Assembly: GCA_012656075.1 (NCBI GenBank)
Contig: JAAKBF010000089.1
Span: 186,001-250,000, forward strand
Length of the DNA stretch: 64,000 nucleotides
Direction of reading: 5' to 3'
Origin: Phytophthora hibernalis
Lineage: Eukaryota > Oomycota > Peronosporomycetes > Peronosporales > Peronosporaceae
Part shown: piece after piece, positions 40,972 through 51,637 of the stretch
How positions within the stretch are numbered: position 1 is the first letter of the stretch
Layout of the letters: every line of letters begins with the position of its first letter
Notes under the pieces: generated by a model
The model's database searches: none
Told to the model about the DNA's origin: nothing
The model's input: only the letters and a program-made list of their open reading frames with translations
Position numbers and translations under genes: made by a program

Positions 40972-41704
40972 GTCTGTCTTACAAATGTTAGGTTATGCCT
41001 CTTTTATTCATGCTATATTATACAGGATGTTTTTGCCAAGAACTGAAAAGTCTCGTGGTCACGGAGGGGTTAATTCCAGACTGGTTCCCATTCTCAGACG
41101 TATCAAAGCAACAGAAGGCAGCGGTCACGCACGGAGCCTTTCACCCTACTGTACGGCGTCAAATCGGGGTGGTCAATGTTGGGGAGGGGTTCCACTGGGT
41201 GGCCTTCTACCTGGACTTGACGTCCGATCAAGCAAAGTGTACGCTGTTTGACCCCCAGCAGGTACGATCAATCTACACAACTTTGGAAAGGGCTGTGATG
41301 AACGCTACTGTCCCTCAACTGTGTGGATAACCTACGGTGCAGTTTGAACGGTGGGATAAGTGCAAGCAAGACGACGGACACATCTATGGTGTGTGGTGCT
41401 TATTTTCCTGGAGTCAATGATTACCGACCACAAGTGGAGCAACGCGTGTTACAAATTGGAGCAGTACTATCGTCTGCGGTACTTACGTTTGTGTGCGCAC
41501 GATTCAGCGGGCGACGTCGTTTAAAGAGAAAGGAGAATGAGGAAGGACCGGATTAGGGGCGAACATCAATACATATATACTTTTGCATTTGGAAGTAACA
41601 TGTTGATTTTTTTCATATGGCAGCTTTTCCCTTATGTATTGTGGTTTGTCATCATGGTCTGGAATCATTCTGTACAACTCAGCCATAAATCTGGTACAAC
41701 ACAC

Positions 41705-41815
41705 ACACGACCTGCTACAATATTTAAGGTTTTCATATTTTAGACATCGCATTCGGGTAAACTACGTCGTCGCTGCTCACAATAGATTCGTCAGTTATTT
41801 ACATATGTCTTTGAA
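41705..41815 (+). repeat. 111-bp inverted repeat, left copy
   Basis: The stretch is repeated in inverse orientation at 43430-43540 with about 94% identity. The two copies enclose the Crypton-like remnant and a minisatellite. A weak common frame (RIRVNYVVAAHNRFVSYLH) reads through both. They could be terminal repeats of a composite element or the result of a local inversion. Confidence 0.9.
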
Positions 41816-41950
41816 GGAACATCTGCCATTCTCTCGTTTGCGTAAGTTATATATGGGATTTCCTGCCGAAACGTCGGCGGATTGGCTTATGTTTTCAGGA
41901 ATCGGCGAGTTCCTCGCCCCTTGGTGGATACTCACTTACCTTGATTTACT

Positions 41951-42480
41951 ATGGGCAGCCGAGAATCGCGTTGCCGCGAGAATTCGCAAGTACCGATAGC
42001 CGACGATAAGTCGCTGCTCCGATTGACCAAAACTATTCTAAGATCGACTAACATGGCTGACGGAAGATCGCAGGACGCTGCAGCAGAGGTGAGGGCAATA
42101 CGCGACGCTTGTATCTCCAACGAGACGAGAAAGAAGTACACAAGCAGCATAAGAGGCATCAAGAAGTGGATTAGGAGGTGTATGCGCAGACCCTGACTGA
42201 CCCCGACACAAGAAGGTTCTTTCACGAAGACGATGGAATCAATCTAGCTGAGTTCACACCGGCAATGTTCTTGGGATTTTGGCGTACGAGCGGAAGACAA
42301 CGAAGGCAGCAACTTTGAGCGGTAATCGCAGCGCGATAAAGGATCTGTATCGATTGAATCAAGTTGCTTTGCCTGTGGAATACGGTGATGATATGAAACA
42401 GTTTTTCGGGGTGTAAGCGACTCGAGGCCAATTGTAACCAGTCTAGCTCGCCGAGGAACTCCGGCAAGCAGCCGCTGACG
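41951..42480 (+). pseudogene. Crypton-like tyrosine recombinase, N-terminal core-binding domain
   Basis: The frame has AAEVRAIRDACISNETRKKYTS and RGIKKWIRR, then after frameshifts RRFFHEDDGINLAEFTP, ATLSGNRSAIKDLYRLNQ and GKQPLTFSLYKELCRSTL. This order matches the N-terminal helical domain of tyrosine recombinases found in oomycete Crypton-type elements, which integrate circular DNA. The catalytic R-H-R-Y domain is absent: after CRSTL the sequence runs straight into a minisatellite. It is a dead remnant. Confidence 0.65.
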
Positions 42481-42519
42481 TTTTCGCTCTACAAAGAGCT
42501 GTGCCGCTCTACTCTCTAT

Positions 42520-42800
42520 CGCCCATCAGCAGCAGCACCAACATCAGCAATCTCGACACGACCAGCAGCAGCAACACCAGCAATCTCGACACGACCAGAA
42601 GCAGCGACGCTAGGCACCAGCAATCGCGACGTGACCAGCAGCACCAACGCTAGCAATATCGACACGACCAGTAGAACCCACGCCGGCAATCTCAACACAC
42701 CAACGCCAGCTCGACACGACCAGCAGCAGCAACGTCAGCTCGACACGACCAGCAGCAGCGACGCTAGGCACGAGCAGTCTTGACACGACCAGCAGTGACT
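42520..42800 (+). repeat. Minisatellite with unit around CAGCAATCTCGACACGACCAG
   Basis: About eight degenerate units of 30-40 bases recur, each with the core TCGACACGACCAGCAGCAG and short insertions. The units are not identical, so the array is old. Reading through would give Ser/Thr/Gln-rich peptides. There are no unique spacers, so it is not a CRISPR array. Confidence 0.85.
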
Positions 42801-43093
42801 ACTGCGCCTAATAGTGCCGGCACTCAAACGTCTACACAGCGCCAAAGCCAATACGTCATTACATATTAAGTACTCAATAAACCTCACGCTCCGCTTACTT
42901 GCATGCAACCCAACAGTTCGCACGATAGTGTACTGCTGTCAGCCCCCTGCATTTGCGGTCTTTCCCCCAGCGGCCGGAGCTTGTCGTTCTTCAGCTTTTC
43001 GCCATGTGCTCGCCCCTATCAATGGCGCCAGCAACACAGCTATTGTTGACCAATAGGGAATCGTCGGCGCCAGGGACTTACGTTTTCTCAAGT

Positions 43094-43587
43094 CAATTCA
43101 ATCTTGTATGTGACCGTTAGGATACTGCATGTCTAAACGACAGAGGGGTTGGCACCTGAGAGGGTTTCTCCTCCTCAATCCCAAATCTTCTCCGTGGGAA
43201 GCAAGTGTCTCTCGTCTGGTCTTCTCTGATCATGCAGTCACTCGCTCTTATCTGCCAGCCAACTTGATATTTAATCCTCCAATATTACTCTCCACGCCAG
43301 GTTAAATCAGCCACCCCTTTTGTGACTGTAATTCTGTCAATATTTCGGACGGTGATAGATCCACACAAAATCAAAAAATGCTGGACCTTCTTAACCCTAT
43401 CGTGTACAGGCAGATGTTTCTTAAAAAGATTCAAAGACATATGTAAATAACTGACGAATCTATTGTGAGCAGCGACGACGTAGTTTACCCGAATGCGATG
43501 TCTAAAATCTGAAAACTCCAAATATTGTAGCAGTTCGTGTCGTTTAGACATGCAGTATCCTAACGGTCGCATACAAGATTGTCAATC
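43094..43587. repeat. Inverted pair of ~46 bp enclosing 400 bp
   Basis: CAATCTTGTATGTGACCGTTAGG at 43098-43120 and on to AAACG at 43139 is the complement, with few changes, of 43541-43587. The pair encloses the right copy of the 111-bp repeat. A short non-autonomous TIR element or an inversion with duplicated borders would look like this. The stretch between 42,800 and 43,930 has no other gene; a 50-codon frame ending at 43750 (TGHSFKVLAVADWLLHQL) is unrecognised. Confidence 0.85.
43430..43540 (-). repeat. 111-bp inverted repeat, right copy
   Basis: This is the partner of 41705-41815. Its outer edge is directly followed by a second inverted repeat arm (43541-43587), so two repeat pairs meet at one base. 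Confidence 0.9.
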
Positions 43588-43931
43588 GTGTACCGAGACT
43601 GGACACAGCTTCAAAGTGCTTGCTGTCGCCGACTGGCTCCTGCATCAGCTGATAGTGAGGTTGAAGCCCACTACCAGCTACTGCAACTTCAAGCAGTACA
43701 AGGATGACAAGGTGTGTGTCGTGCGGCAACCGAGCGAGCCGGACCAATAGACTGGGGGTGACGAGCGTTGTACATGAGTACTGGCGTAAGTGGCATGTTG
43801 CACATCAGTACTTGCACAGCAGGTTACTAGTAGTAGTACATGTACTACAAGGTAGCTGCTACCGTGTACGAGGTTAGCCCCAGCTCACTCGAGGTCGTTT
43901 CCTTTTCTAAGCTTTCTCAATTTCATTCAGT

Positions 43932-44318
43932 TTGTCTTTTGCTAAGAATTGTTTAGTTCTTTTCGCGCTTTCAGCGGAAGCTATGTGCAGCCCAGATCGC
44001 GGGAGCCGTGATCTGGCGATGGAGGCGCTGATTTCACCTTGGGTGAGAGTGGAAGATGTGCTGGTGGCGCAGCGCCAGACGCGAATTTTCGAGTCTTCGC
44101 TGGCACGCAGCCTCCAGGAGGAGTCGGAACACAAGGTCGAGCAAGTGGCCGGGAAGGCCAAGGCTGTCCAGCAACTTACACTCGAGCAACTGAACCGATT
44201 CCACCAGCAGCAGGAGTCTCTGGCCTCGAAAACGGCAGAGGACTTGCAGCAGCAGTACGACAACCAGTTGGAGCTGAATGCGAAGCAGGCGGCTCTGAGT
44301 ATGCAGCTCGAGGATTAG
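43932..44318 (+). CDS. Coiled-coil protein fragment, unrecognised
   Basis: The frame has a long predicted helix (ARSLQEESEHKVEQVAGKA, TLEQLNRFHQQQESLASK) and ends in a TAG, after which the same phase continues to read as coiled coil (LSEQYRLIREAAETV) to about 44,440, so the stop may be premature. A likely start is the inner ATG at 43983 (MCSPDRGSRDLAMEAL). A TTTCATTCAGTTTGTC stretch near 43,921 resembles the oomycete initiator. The pattern weakly recalls Gex1/Brambleberry-type nuclear fusion proteins, without proof. It is a fragment or pseudogene. Confidence 0.4.
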   Translation: MSFAKNCLVLFALSAEAMCSPDRGSRDLAMEALISPWVRVEDVLVAQRQTRIFESSLARSLQEESEHKVEQVAGKAKAVQQLTLEQLNRFHQQQESLASKTAEDLQQQYDNQLELNAKQAALSMQLED

Positions 44319-44444
44319 CAGGCGTTGTCGGAGCAGTACCGGTTAATTCGGGAGGCCGCGGAAACAGTCGGACATCAAGGTCGCCAGATCGAGGATCTGA
44401 AGGAAGAAGTTCTCTCTCCACGAGGCCTAAGTCGATGGGGTTAG

Positions 44445-45289
44445 TTTGCTCGTAGCTCGGGTCGAGGTAATCTTGAGCAGGACGGCGGCGAGAATATGGC
44501 GATCGGAGACCCGACCGATACCCGGAGAGAACTCACTGTCACGATTGCAACACTCGACACGCCATCTCCACATTAAAGCCGCACCCTGCCACACCCCCCA
44601 GAACGCCTTGTCACCTCCAGGATGTTTTTAAACATCGCGGAAACACGATTGTTAGCCTCTACCACTAGCGCTAGCGATTTAGAGGAAATACACTCAAACG
44701 TTTAAGAATGTAGTACTACTGTACTAGGAAGACCACTTTAAACGAACTCGTAACGAGCTCGAGCGCGTTCTGACATGTAGCGGTATGAGCTGCCCCGGAC
44801 ATGTAATGAACCTCTTCGAGCGAGTCGCCACCTAACATGCCATCGTTGTTTCTGCTGTGATCGGTTTACAGTAAGCTGGAGGACTTGTTGCCAGTCGTCA
44901 CTGCCCTTAGCATCGGGAGAACGTGTGTCCTCACTCTACTGGCAAGAGGCCAACAACGCGGTCGATTGCAGCAAGAGCGGACTCGGCAATACAATGACTG
45001 AAACGCACGACAGCTTGGTAGATGATGTCGTTCTCGCGCAACATGGAGTGCGCGCTCAGGAAGAAGCTCGCGTAGCACCGCGACCAAATAATGCCGTTCT
45101 AGTGCTCGTGTCTCATACCAGTGCACAACCGGTAAAACTGTTTGTATCGGAACTTATAGTCGACTGGTATCCCTGTACAGTACGATTTAGCCACCACGGT
45201 ACGACCAAAATCCAAACAGTAATACCGGTATAACACAACCCCACGTATCCCGTTAAGTCCGTTTCAAACCAATTCTTTTGCAACCAGCC
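44445..45289. other. Intergenic stretch upstream of GPN1
   Basis: No gene is convincing. A 102-codon frame at 44925-45233 has no domain. GGTAC/ACCGG words are frequent near 45,120-45,235. The last 30 bases before the GPN1 ATG contain ACCAATTCTTTTGCAACC, a weak initiator-like stretch. Confidence 0.4.
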
Positions 45290-46373
45290 ATGGCCACCCC
45301 GTCACCGTCCGACGCTCCTTCCGCCAATGCGTACGCCGCCGCCGCGTCCGACCCGAGTCTGCCCACGCTCTACCCTAAGCCTGTGACGGTGCTGATCATC
45401 GGCATGGCTGGCAGTGGCAAGACCACACTCATGCAGCGCCTGGCCGCCTATGGCGTGGACGCTGGGCTGCGCAACTACATCATCAACCTGGACCCGGCAG
45501 TGCGCAAGACTGGCTACACGGCCAACGTGGACATCCGAGACACGGTGGACTACAAGCAGGTCATGACCGAGTACGGACTGGGCCCGAACGGAGCCATCAT
45601 GACGTCGCTCAACCTCTTTGCCACTCGCTTCGACCAGGTGATCGACCTCTTGGGCAAGCGCAGCGGAGACCTCGAGTACGTGTAATTGGCCAGTTATTGA
45701 CTTGGAAGTAGACACTAATTGGGAGGATTTATGCTGCTAGTTACGCTATCGTGGACACACCCGGACAGATCGAAGCCTTCACGTGGTCGGCGTCGGGGCA
45801 GATCATCACCGAGTCGCTGGCGTCCACGTTCCCGTCCGTGATCGTGTACGTGGTTGACACGCCACGCTCGGCCAGCCCCAACACGTTCATGTCCAACATG
45901 CTTTACGCCTGCAGTATCCTGTACAAGCTCAAGCTGCCGTTCGTGGTCGTGTTCAACAAGATTGACGTGCTGCGCCACGACTTCGCCACCGAGTGGATGA
46001 CGGACTTCGAGAGCTTCCAGACGGCACTGGACGAGGTGCAGGACGACAGCTACATGTGCAGCCTCTCGCGCTCGCTCAGCCTCGTGCTCGAGGAGTTCTA
46101 CAACAACCTCACGTCCGTGGGCGTGTCCGCGGCCACGGGGATGGCATGCCCGAGTTCTTTGCCGCCGTCGATGAGGCCGCCAAGCAGTACGAGAGGGAGT
46201 ATCTTCCTGACCTGCTGGAGCGCATCAAGTCGCAGCAGAAGAAGAAATACGCTCAGGAAGAAGCCACGCTCAGCAACGTCATGCAGGACATGGAGATCTC
46301 CGCACACCGTGAAGAGGACAAGTCCACCGGCACAGCGGAGCCCAACGTCGCTGGCGAGCGGACCGATCTGTAA
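45290..46373 (+). CDS. GPN1: GPN-loop GTPase 1 (Npa3/XAB1 type), one intron, one apparent frameshift
   Basis: GPN1 is a GTPase needed for assembly and nuclear import of RNA polymerase II. Exon 1 has the P-loop GMAGSGKTT, NLDPAVR and the signature GPNGAIMTSLNLF. A 65-bp intron (45676-45740; GTACGT start, CACTAAT branch, CTAG end) joins LD to YAIVDTPGQIEAFTWSAS, giving the G3 motif; FNKIDV is G4. After SAATG the frame must gain one base at the GGGG run 46137-46140 to continue as GMPEFFAAVDEAAKQY and end at 46373. As written, the long frame instead runs out of phase to 46392. The gene is essential in other eukaryotes, so a base error is likelier than decay. It is convergent with the transporter gene. 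Confidence 0.9.
45676..45740 (+). other. Intron of GPN1 (65 bp)
   Basis: It begins GTACGT, has the branch-like CACTAATT about 25 bases ahead of the end, and ends GCTAG. Splicing here restores the conserved G-domain reading frame exactly, whereas reading through meets a TAA at once. Confidence 0.9.
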
Positions 46374-46577
46374 CTTCACCAAACATGCATGACCTACCGA
46401 ACACTCCTGTCCATTATTCTACCTCCTGTATACGAGCGATGCAACCTGCATCGCGCTACCGATACATGTGCATGATGAACGTGCATTTGGTAAGTTCTCT
46501 GGATATTGCCGGGGGACAGCTTTAGCTGGCTGAACAGCCTAACCAATTTTATTGGTGGGGTCCCCCAAGCGGCTACG

Positions 46578-46614
46578 TCAACGCCTACTGAATACAGTAT
46601 GCAGTAGGCGTTGA
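46578..46614. terminator. Hairpin between convergent genes
   Basis: TCAACGCCTACTG pairs perfectly with CAGTAGGCGTTGA across an 11-base loop. It lies 205 bases after the GPN1 stop and 48 bases past the SLC35F stop, between two genes that point at each other. A role in 3' end formation is a guess. The rest of this gap has a CCAATTTTATTGG palindrome near 46,540. Confidence 0.5.
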
Positions 46615-46661
46615 AGTAACCGGAAATGCCGGTATGAGTTGTTTTCTATTGTGTTTCTCAC

Positions 46662-47657
46662 TTAGTATGCCTGACGCATAGCGTTGGGGGTGAGTACTTC
46701 CTGGTAATCTCCAGTGGGGAACTTGTCCTCTGGTTTGGCCTTGTCCTCGGGTGCTGGGGCTGTGCTGTAGCAAATGAGCCCAATGTACACGAGCGCGAGT
46801 GCCAGCCAGTACCATTTGTTGACGGCCTCGTCGAAAATGAGGTACGACACGGCCACGGTGAAGACTGGGCCTGTGAGCAGACTGAGGTTGAACATGAGCG
46901 ACTCGGCCCAGCGCAGGAATACGGACGTGATGGCGTAGAAGACGAAGAGCACGCACACGTACCCGGCCATGTAGCCGTAGATGCGGCCGTTGAAGTCCAC
47001 GGCCTCAATGGGCGATCGTTCAAGGACCAGCACCTGGATGATTGACACGATGGAGGCCCAGAAGCCCAGGAAGCCCAAACACTCGATGTTCGAGTCCACG
47101 TTTCGCGTCTTGACCACCGCCTGGATCATCACGTTGGACGTGGCGTAGAAAACCGCGGCGATGAGCGCGTACATGTCGCCACGCACTTCGCGGCTGCTGG
47201 TCCCGTTGGCCGACGACGTGTAGTCCGACACGAAGATGACGACGGAGCCTCCGAGCGCAATGACGGCACCCAGGTAGTGGCGCGGCGAGTAGCGCGTCTT
47301 GAGGAAGATGAAGCAGAAGAGCGTCACGAACGGCACCGTCATGTTGAGGATGAGGCTGAGCGTCGCGTAGTTGGCGTAGTTGTAGGCCTTGACGGCGAAG
47401 TAGTTGCCCTCGACGTCCACGGCGCCCAGGATGATGTAGAACCACCAAGGCACGCCGATGAGCGGCGTCTTGCGCACGAAGCGCACAGCAAGGAAAACCA
47501 CCGCCAGCATCACGTACAGACACGTGCTCTGCAGCGTCGGCAGACTGGCGTCCTCGAGCGTCAGGTACTTGGACAGGATGCCCGACACCACGTTTAGCAG
47601 CATGATGGCCTGGCCGAAGCCGAAGCAGATGAACTGGAACCGCACGCTGTCTTTCAT
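46662..47657 (-). CDS. SLC35F1/F2-type membrane transporter
   Basis: The intact 331-residue protein has ten hydrophobic segments and fits the SLC35F family of the drug/metabolite transporter superfamily. Characteristic stretches are LQSTCLYVML, VDVEGNYFAVKAYNYAN, TLLLTG-like LSLLTGPVFTV and WYWLALALVYIG. Members are polytopic proteins of Golgi, endosomal or other membranes; substrates of the F branch are mostly unknown. The N-terminus is short, and the tail is charged with repeated Lys-Pro-Glu-Asp words. There are no introns. The high GC third positions match GPN1 next to it, as expected for host genes. Confidence 0.9.
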   Translation of the reverse strand: MKDSVRFQFICFGFGQAIMLLNVVSGILSKYLTLEDASLPTLQSTCLYVMLAVVFLAVRFVRKTPLIGVPWWFYIILGAVDVEGNYFAVKAYNYANYATLSLILNMTVPFVTLFCFIFLKTRYSPRHYLGAVIALGGSVVIFVSDYTSSANGTSSREVRGDMYALIAAVFYATSNVMIQAVVKTRNVDSNIECLGFLGFWASIVSIIQVLVLERSPIEAVDFNGRIYGYMAGYVCVLFVFYAITSVFLRWAESLMFNLSLLTGPVFTVAVSYLIFDEAVNKWYWLALALVYIGLICYSTAPAPEDKAKPEDKFPTGDYQEVLTPNAMRQAY

Positions 47658-48099
47658 GGCCGTTGCCCAGGACTGGAAAGTGACGGTCTGGAGAGCGGTC
47701 CGCGGAATGACGAAGTCACTGGCGCGGAGTCTACCGTAGAGTCTACGCGATTACCGGCATACAAAGGAGACTGGACAAAGATTTGCCAGCGAGGTACCCC
47801 GGATACATGTACACCGCGGTTCCGCTCGCTTCAATGCTGGCCTTGAATGGCCGGAAGCGTGCTCATGCTTGCTGTATCTAGCCCATAGAGGCTATTGCGT
47901 GCAGAGTTTCGACGCTGGACGGGTATTCGTTCTACGTGCATTGAATTTGAATTTATAAGGCAAACTGCTCCCGAAGTCGCGCTCAGCTGCAACTTCGCCT
48001 ATGGAGGGCGGGTTCCTAGAAACACGTATCCACGGCAGTAGCCTATATGCACAGGCACCCGCGTGCGGGTGTCCCTAAAAATGCAGTGCAAATATAAAT
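47658..48099. other. Upstream region of the transporter; no gene seen
   Basis: This is the 5' flank of the SLC35F-type gene and the 3' edge of the LINE. I see no clear initiator or TATA element. The LINE edge cannot be placed exactly, because no poly-A tail or microsatellite marks it. Confidence 0.4.
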
Positions 48100-49796
48100 G
48101 TAGCACTCGCACTACTGGTCCTCCTCTCTTATCTCGCCTCGGAGACTCTGGTGTCTGCCAGTGTGTCATATTTGACCTCGCTCGCGTATGTGATCACGCC
48201 TGTGTTGGAGTCTTCGCGAGAAGGAGGCTTGACTATCGCGAGTCCATTGAATTCGTCGAGTTTTGATTCCCCTGTTGACGTCGAGCAAGAGCGAACGTCG
48301 GTCTTGTTGTGCAGGCGCTTCGTCGTTCTTAGTACACGTAAATTTCCAATATTCCTGAAGTGCAGTCCACGTGCAGTGAAACACTTCCTCATGCAACTGC
48401 TTTGCCGATTTCTGCGAGTATGAAATGGCACGGGCCCAGGCTACACTTCGCTGGGTCATTGTTGGGAATCGACGCCACCCCTTTGGTGCATCATACACCC
48501 CGAGTTCTAAGCGATCCAGTTGGTGGACCACCACGAAGGTGCGCTGGATGCACATGTGCGCATTTTACACCAATCGAATTGGATGCTGTAGAGTGATACA
48601 TTCCGTCTCACTATCCTCCCAATCAGGTAACAGCCATTCGTCCGAGAAACTGTGCTGTAGTACATGGACCCACTTTGGGACGGAGAGCCTGGCGGAAGCT
48701 GTTGCTTGTGGTCCTCGCGCTAAAACTCCGATTAGACTCGCAGTCGGGTTTCTAGCGAAGATGGAGCTGAAAGGCTGGCACTGAAACGGCTGCATGATGG
48801 AGTATCCGGTGCGCATACGGAGCTCTCCTGCAGGAATTTTCAGGAGCCATAGACACCCAATCGATTCCAAGAGCGCGTGGCCTTCTCCTCCGAAAAACGT
48901 TGCAATCCAATAGACCGGGAGCTAATCGAAAGTTGGTTTCGTACAGGGGCTTGAACGTAGCCCACCACGATTCCGTACGCGGTCTGTAAATATCATCAAT
49001 CCACCAGGTTGAAATCTCGTCAACGGGTGCAAGTTGCATTAATCCTGGAAAAGCTTCGTACGGAATACGTTGTTGAAAGGTTACAGTCGCCCAACCCGGT
49101 GTCCACTGTCCGAGGTAAGCTTGGAATAGACCAACATGGTGATGGGTTCGCTGGACCACGTCCACTAACGCAACCGGCAACATGCATCCGACTCTAGAAC
49201 TGCTGGCGAGTTCGCGTTGAAGAGCTTCAATGGTCTTCGATCAGATCGCTCGGTCTACCAAACCAATCTATCCATTGCGCATGAACCCACAGGCCTTCAT
49301 TAAGTCTCACCATCGGGCGCCATAGCACAGATCCAGTACCCGCAGACACCCAGAGCTCGCGTTGTGGTTGACCTGTAGAATGAGCGATGGTATGACCGAT
49401 CGCTGGTAGAAAGATGTGCTGGTCCGGGAACCAAAGTGCTGAATCCAGCGCATGATGCACAGTGCTGACTGCTGATTGTAGTTGGCCGACATCAATACAT
49501 TCTTGTTGGTCGTCAAGACCAAACCGATGATCTTGGGTATCAATGAATTCATCAGCGTGCTGGGCAGCCGGCGTTTCATTGCAAACGGCACATTCAGCGG
49601 GCCACCTGGCATCAAAATGGTGCTTAATAACATTGGTGTGTAGCACGTTTCGTCGAGCCCTCCAGTAAAATCGCCGCAACGACGCCGTCCACTTATCATG
49701 ATATATCATACTCACATCATCAGGTGCAAGCGTATGCCTAGTTTCTCCCTTTTTGTACTGCCGATTACACCATCGCCTGCGCTGGTCCGCGTCCAC
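48100..49796 (-). pseudogene. LINE C-terminal region
   Basis: The frame from 49796 has SLRRFYWRARRN and HHFDARWPAECAVCNE followed by an HADEF block, a zinc-binding pattern like the zf-RVT tail found after RT in many LINEs. The following frames to 48,100 are Trp-rich (STWWIDDIYRPR, WATFKPLY) and have no known domain. Several stops and frame changes occur. The order after RNase H is unusual but consistent on one strand. Confidence 0.6.
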
Positions 49797-49811
49797 ACGA
49801 GTTTGGAGGTA

Positions 49812-50627
49812 TTACAGGGTATTCCCGAAAACTAGTGCACCCTCCTCATCAATTAGCATGCAGGTGTCGAACAGTAACCAATTTGCGTTGGATGCCATCA
49901 TGGTCTGGTGGTGACTCCTGGTTGCGGCTACATCAACACCTGCGAGCGACTGTCCTCGCTGTACGAGTTCCGTGTCAGTTGTGAATTCATGCTCCTTGTG
50001 GGACGCTATCCATGGTATCTTCATCGTGCCATGTGGTCGCATAGCGCGCAGCAGGGAGCGCACTTCAATACGATGGACCTCCTTGAACTTGAGGTGCCTC
50101 AGTTTGCCGTTCGACAAAGCTCGCGCCTTTTGAAATACTGCTATCGCACTCTTATTATCGCAAACCTGTTCGCCACTGTCGCCGAAGAGAACGAGACCTG
50201 CTAATAGGGCATGAAGTTCACAGCGGGTGGATGTGATGTCTGCACGGTGAATTCGCAGCTGACCCGTTATCATATATCCTGTTGGTGCCTGAATGGCCCA
50301 TCCGCCCTTCGATTGTGGTGTGGACGCGTTGATTACACTACCATCACCAGCCTGTACTGTAATGGAGGAGTCCCCGGATCGCCAGGCATACTGGACGCTA
50401 GCTTCGCGGAGGTCAATATCTGAGTCTTCTACTACGAGCGGTGTACGGCACTCCCCGGTGATGCAGTTGGGATGGTGCCAACACCCACGATGTGCACCAT
50501 CGTTCCCCACGATATCGTCCACATTCCGTACAAGCCGTAGCCTGATGAAGTGGTCGTCCGTGCAGCAGTGTTGTGTCGTACCGAAGGCGACTACGAGCTG
50601 CAACTTCGAGTAGAATGTGCCGATCAT
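49812..50627 (-). pseudogene. LINE RNase H domain
   Basis: The block VQAGDGSVINAS gives the first Asp, STRCELHALLAGL the Glu and VCDNKSAI the second Asp. SHKE and AGVDVAATR supply the last conserved region (the histidine position and final Asp). All four acidic residues are therefore retained. The N-terminal 70 residues are a Cys/His-containing connector. LINEs with an extra RNase H are known; in oomycetes an archaeal-type one has been reported, and a profile search would be needed to place this copy. Confidence 0.82.
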
Positions 50628-51637
50628 TTACGCCGTGAACTCCATTCACAAGAGTCGTCGTCCACAATATAATTCTGTCGCTACCATAAGCAGTCCTCGG
50701 CGGGTAGGTCGGTGTAACAGGCACGCAAACTCATCTCGGAGCTGATCATGAGTACGCTTATACCAGATATCACTGCCTCTCGGTCTCTCGTACCACCACT
50801 GGACCGGCATTAGTGTACCCAACGCGTGCTGTTTTAGGTCACCAATATCTCTGTATCCTAGTTCATGGTGCAGAATCCGAGGCTCTTCTCCGGTCATATT
50901 CATCGTCACTGCCACAATCCAATCTCCAACACCGATCCGCATGTGATACGGGCTTGCAGCCAACCGGTTCGAGTACCTCGAAGCTTCCAGGCTCCACTAA
51001 TTCAGCTTTCCACATATCGTAAAGCGAGTCTACTTTATCTTTTTTGGCCCCACTCCATCGACCTTTATCTTGGAGTTGTTGTCGAGTTAGTAAGAGCGTT
51101 CCAAAGTCCGCACAGATATTACCAACGTAGCGTAGTTTGTAGGCTGAGTGCCAATTAACTGCAACCACGACTTTTTTGAGAGATTGTGGAGTCATGGCGA
51201 GTAGAGGCCTATCATTGGTTCGGCTAGATACGGTTGCAGGGGGTTGAGTCCAATTGACCGAACAACGGAGAGGTGGGTCCAGTTTGGTCGCAAACCTGAT
51301 AAGCTGTGCCTCCCATGAACGAACATGTACGGAAGGCTGGACTGGTATACTCAGCGGGTTGTCCGTCAGTCCTGCGTTAGTTTGATATTCTTCTAGTCGT
51401 TCAACCAGCACATGATACACTGGTAACTCAGGCGTGTTTACAATCCGTAACGCTTCCTGCATTCGATGCACATTAGCATCCAGTTCACAGCTGTCTAACC
51501 CCAGGATATTAAGTTTGTCGTAATACACGTCCCGGGGAGTGGAAAACGGAAGCCGAAGACTGTTCTAGACACTTGACGGATAAAGGTGTCAACTTGTCCT
51601 GCCACTGATATGGCCCCACCCAGCACCATTCGGTACC

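Larger units (their letters stand above)
38530..41525 (+). pseudogene. C48 (Ulp1-type) cysteine protease remnant, split by a TIR element
   Basis: The 5' pieces at 38,540-38,900 (TLNKYVMTGEEIEGVRILEF, DGEVRGDIITVEISG) precede the protease part, which lies at 40,995-41,520 beyond an inserted element. There EGFHWVAFYLDL gives the catalytic His-Trp and TLFDPQQ the Asp. The last block is QDDGHIYGVWCL, where Ulp1-type enzymes have Cys before Gly; Tyr occupies that place, so the nucleophile is lost. Such proteases cut SUMO-like conjugates in the host, but many oomycete copies ride on DNA transposons. Frames change at least twice. Confidence 0.6.

Noticed and set aside
42520..42800. CRISPR-like spaced repeats
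   Set aside because: Units are degenerate, spacing is irregular and there are no unique spacers; the context is eukaryotic and no cas genes are present.
47020..47523. A 167-codon minus-strand frame inside the SLC35F gene
   Set aside because: It is a shifted reading of the GC-rich transporter gene, full of Arg, His and Ala without domain features.
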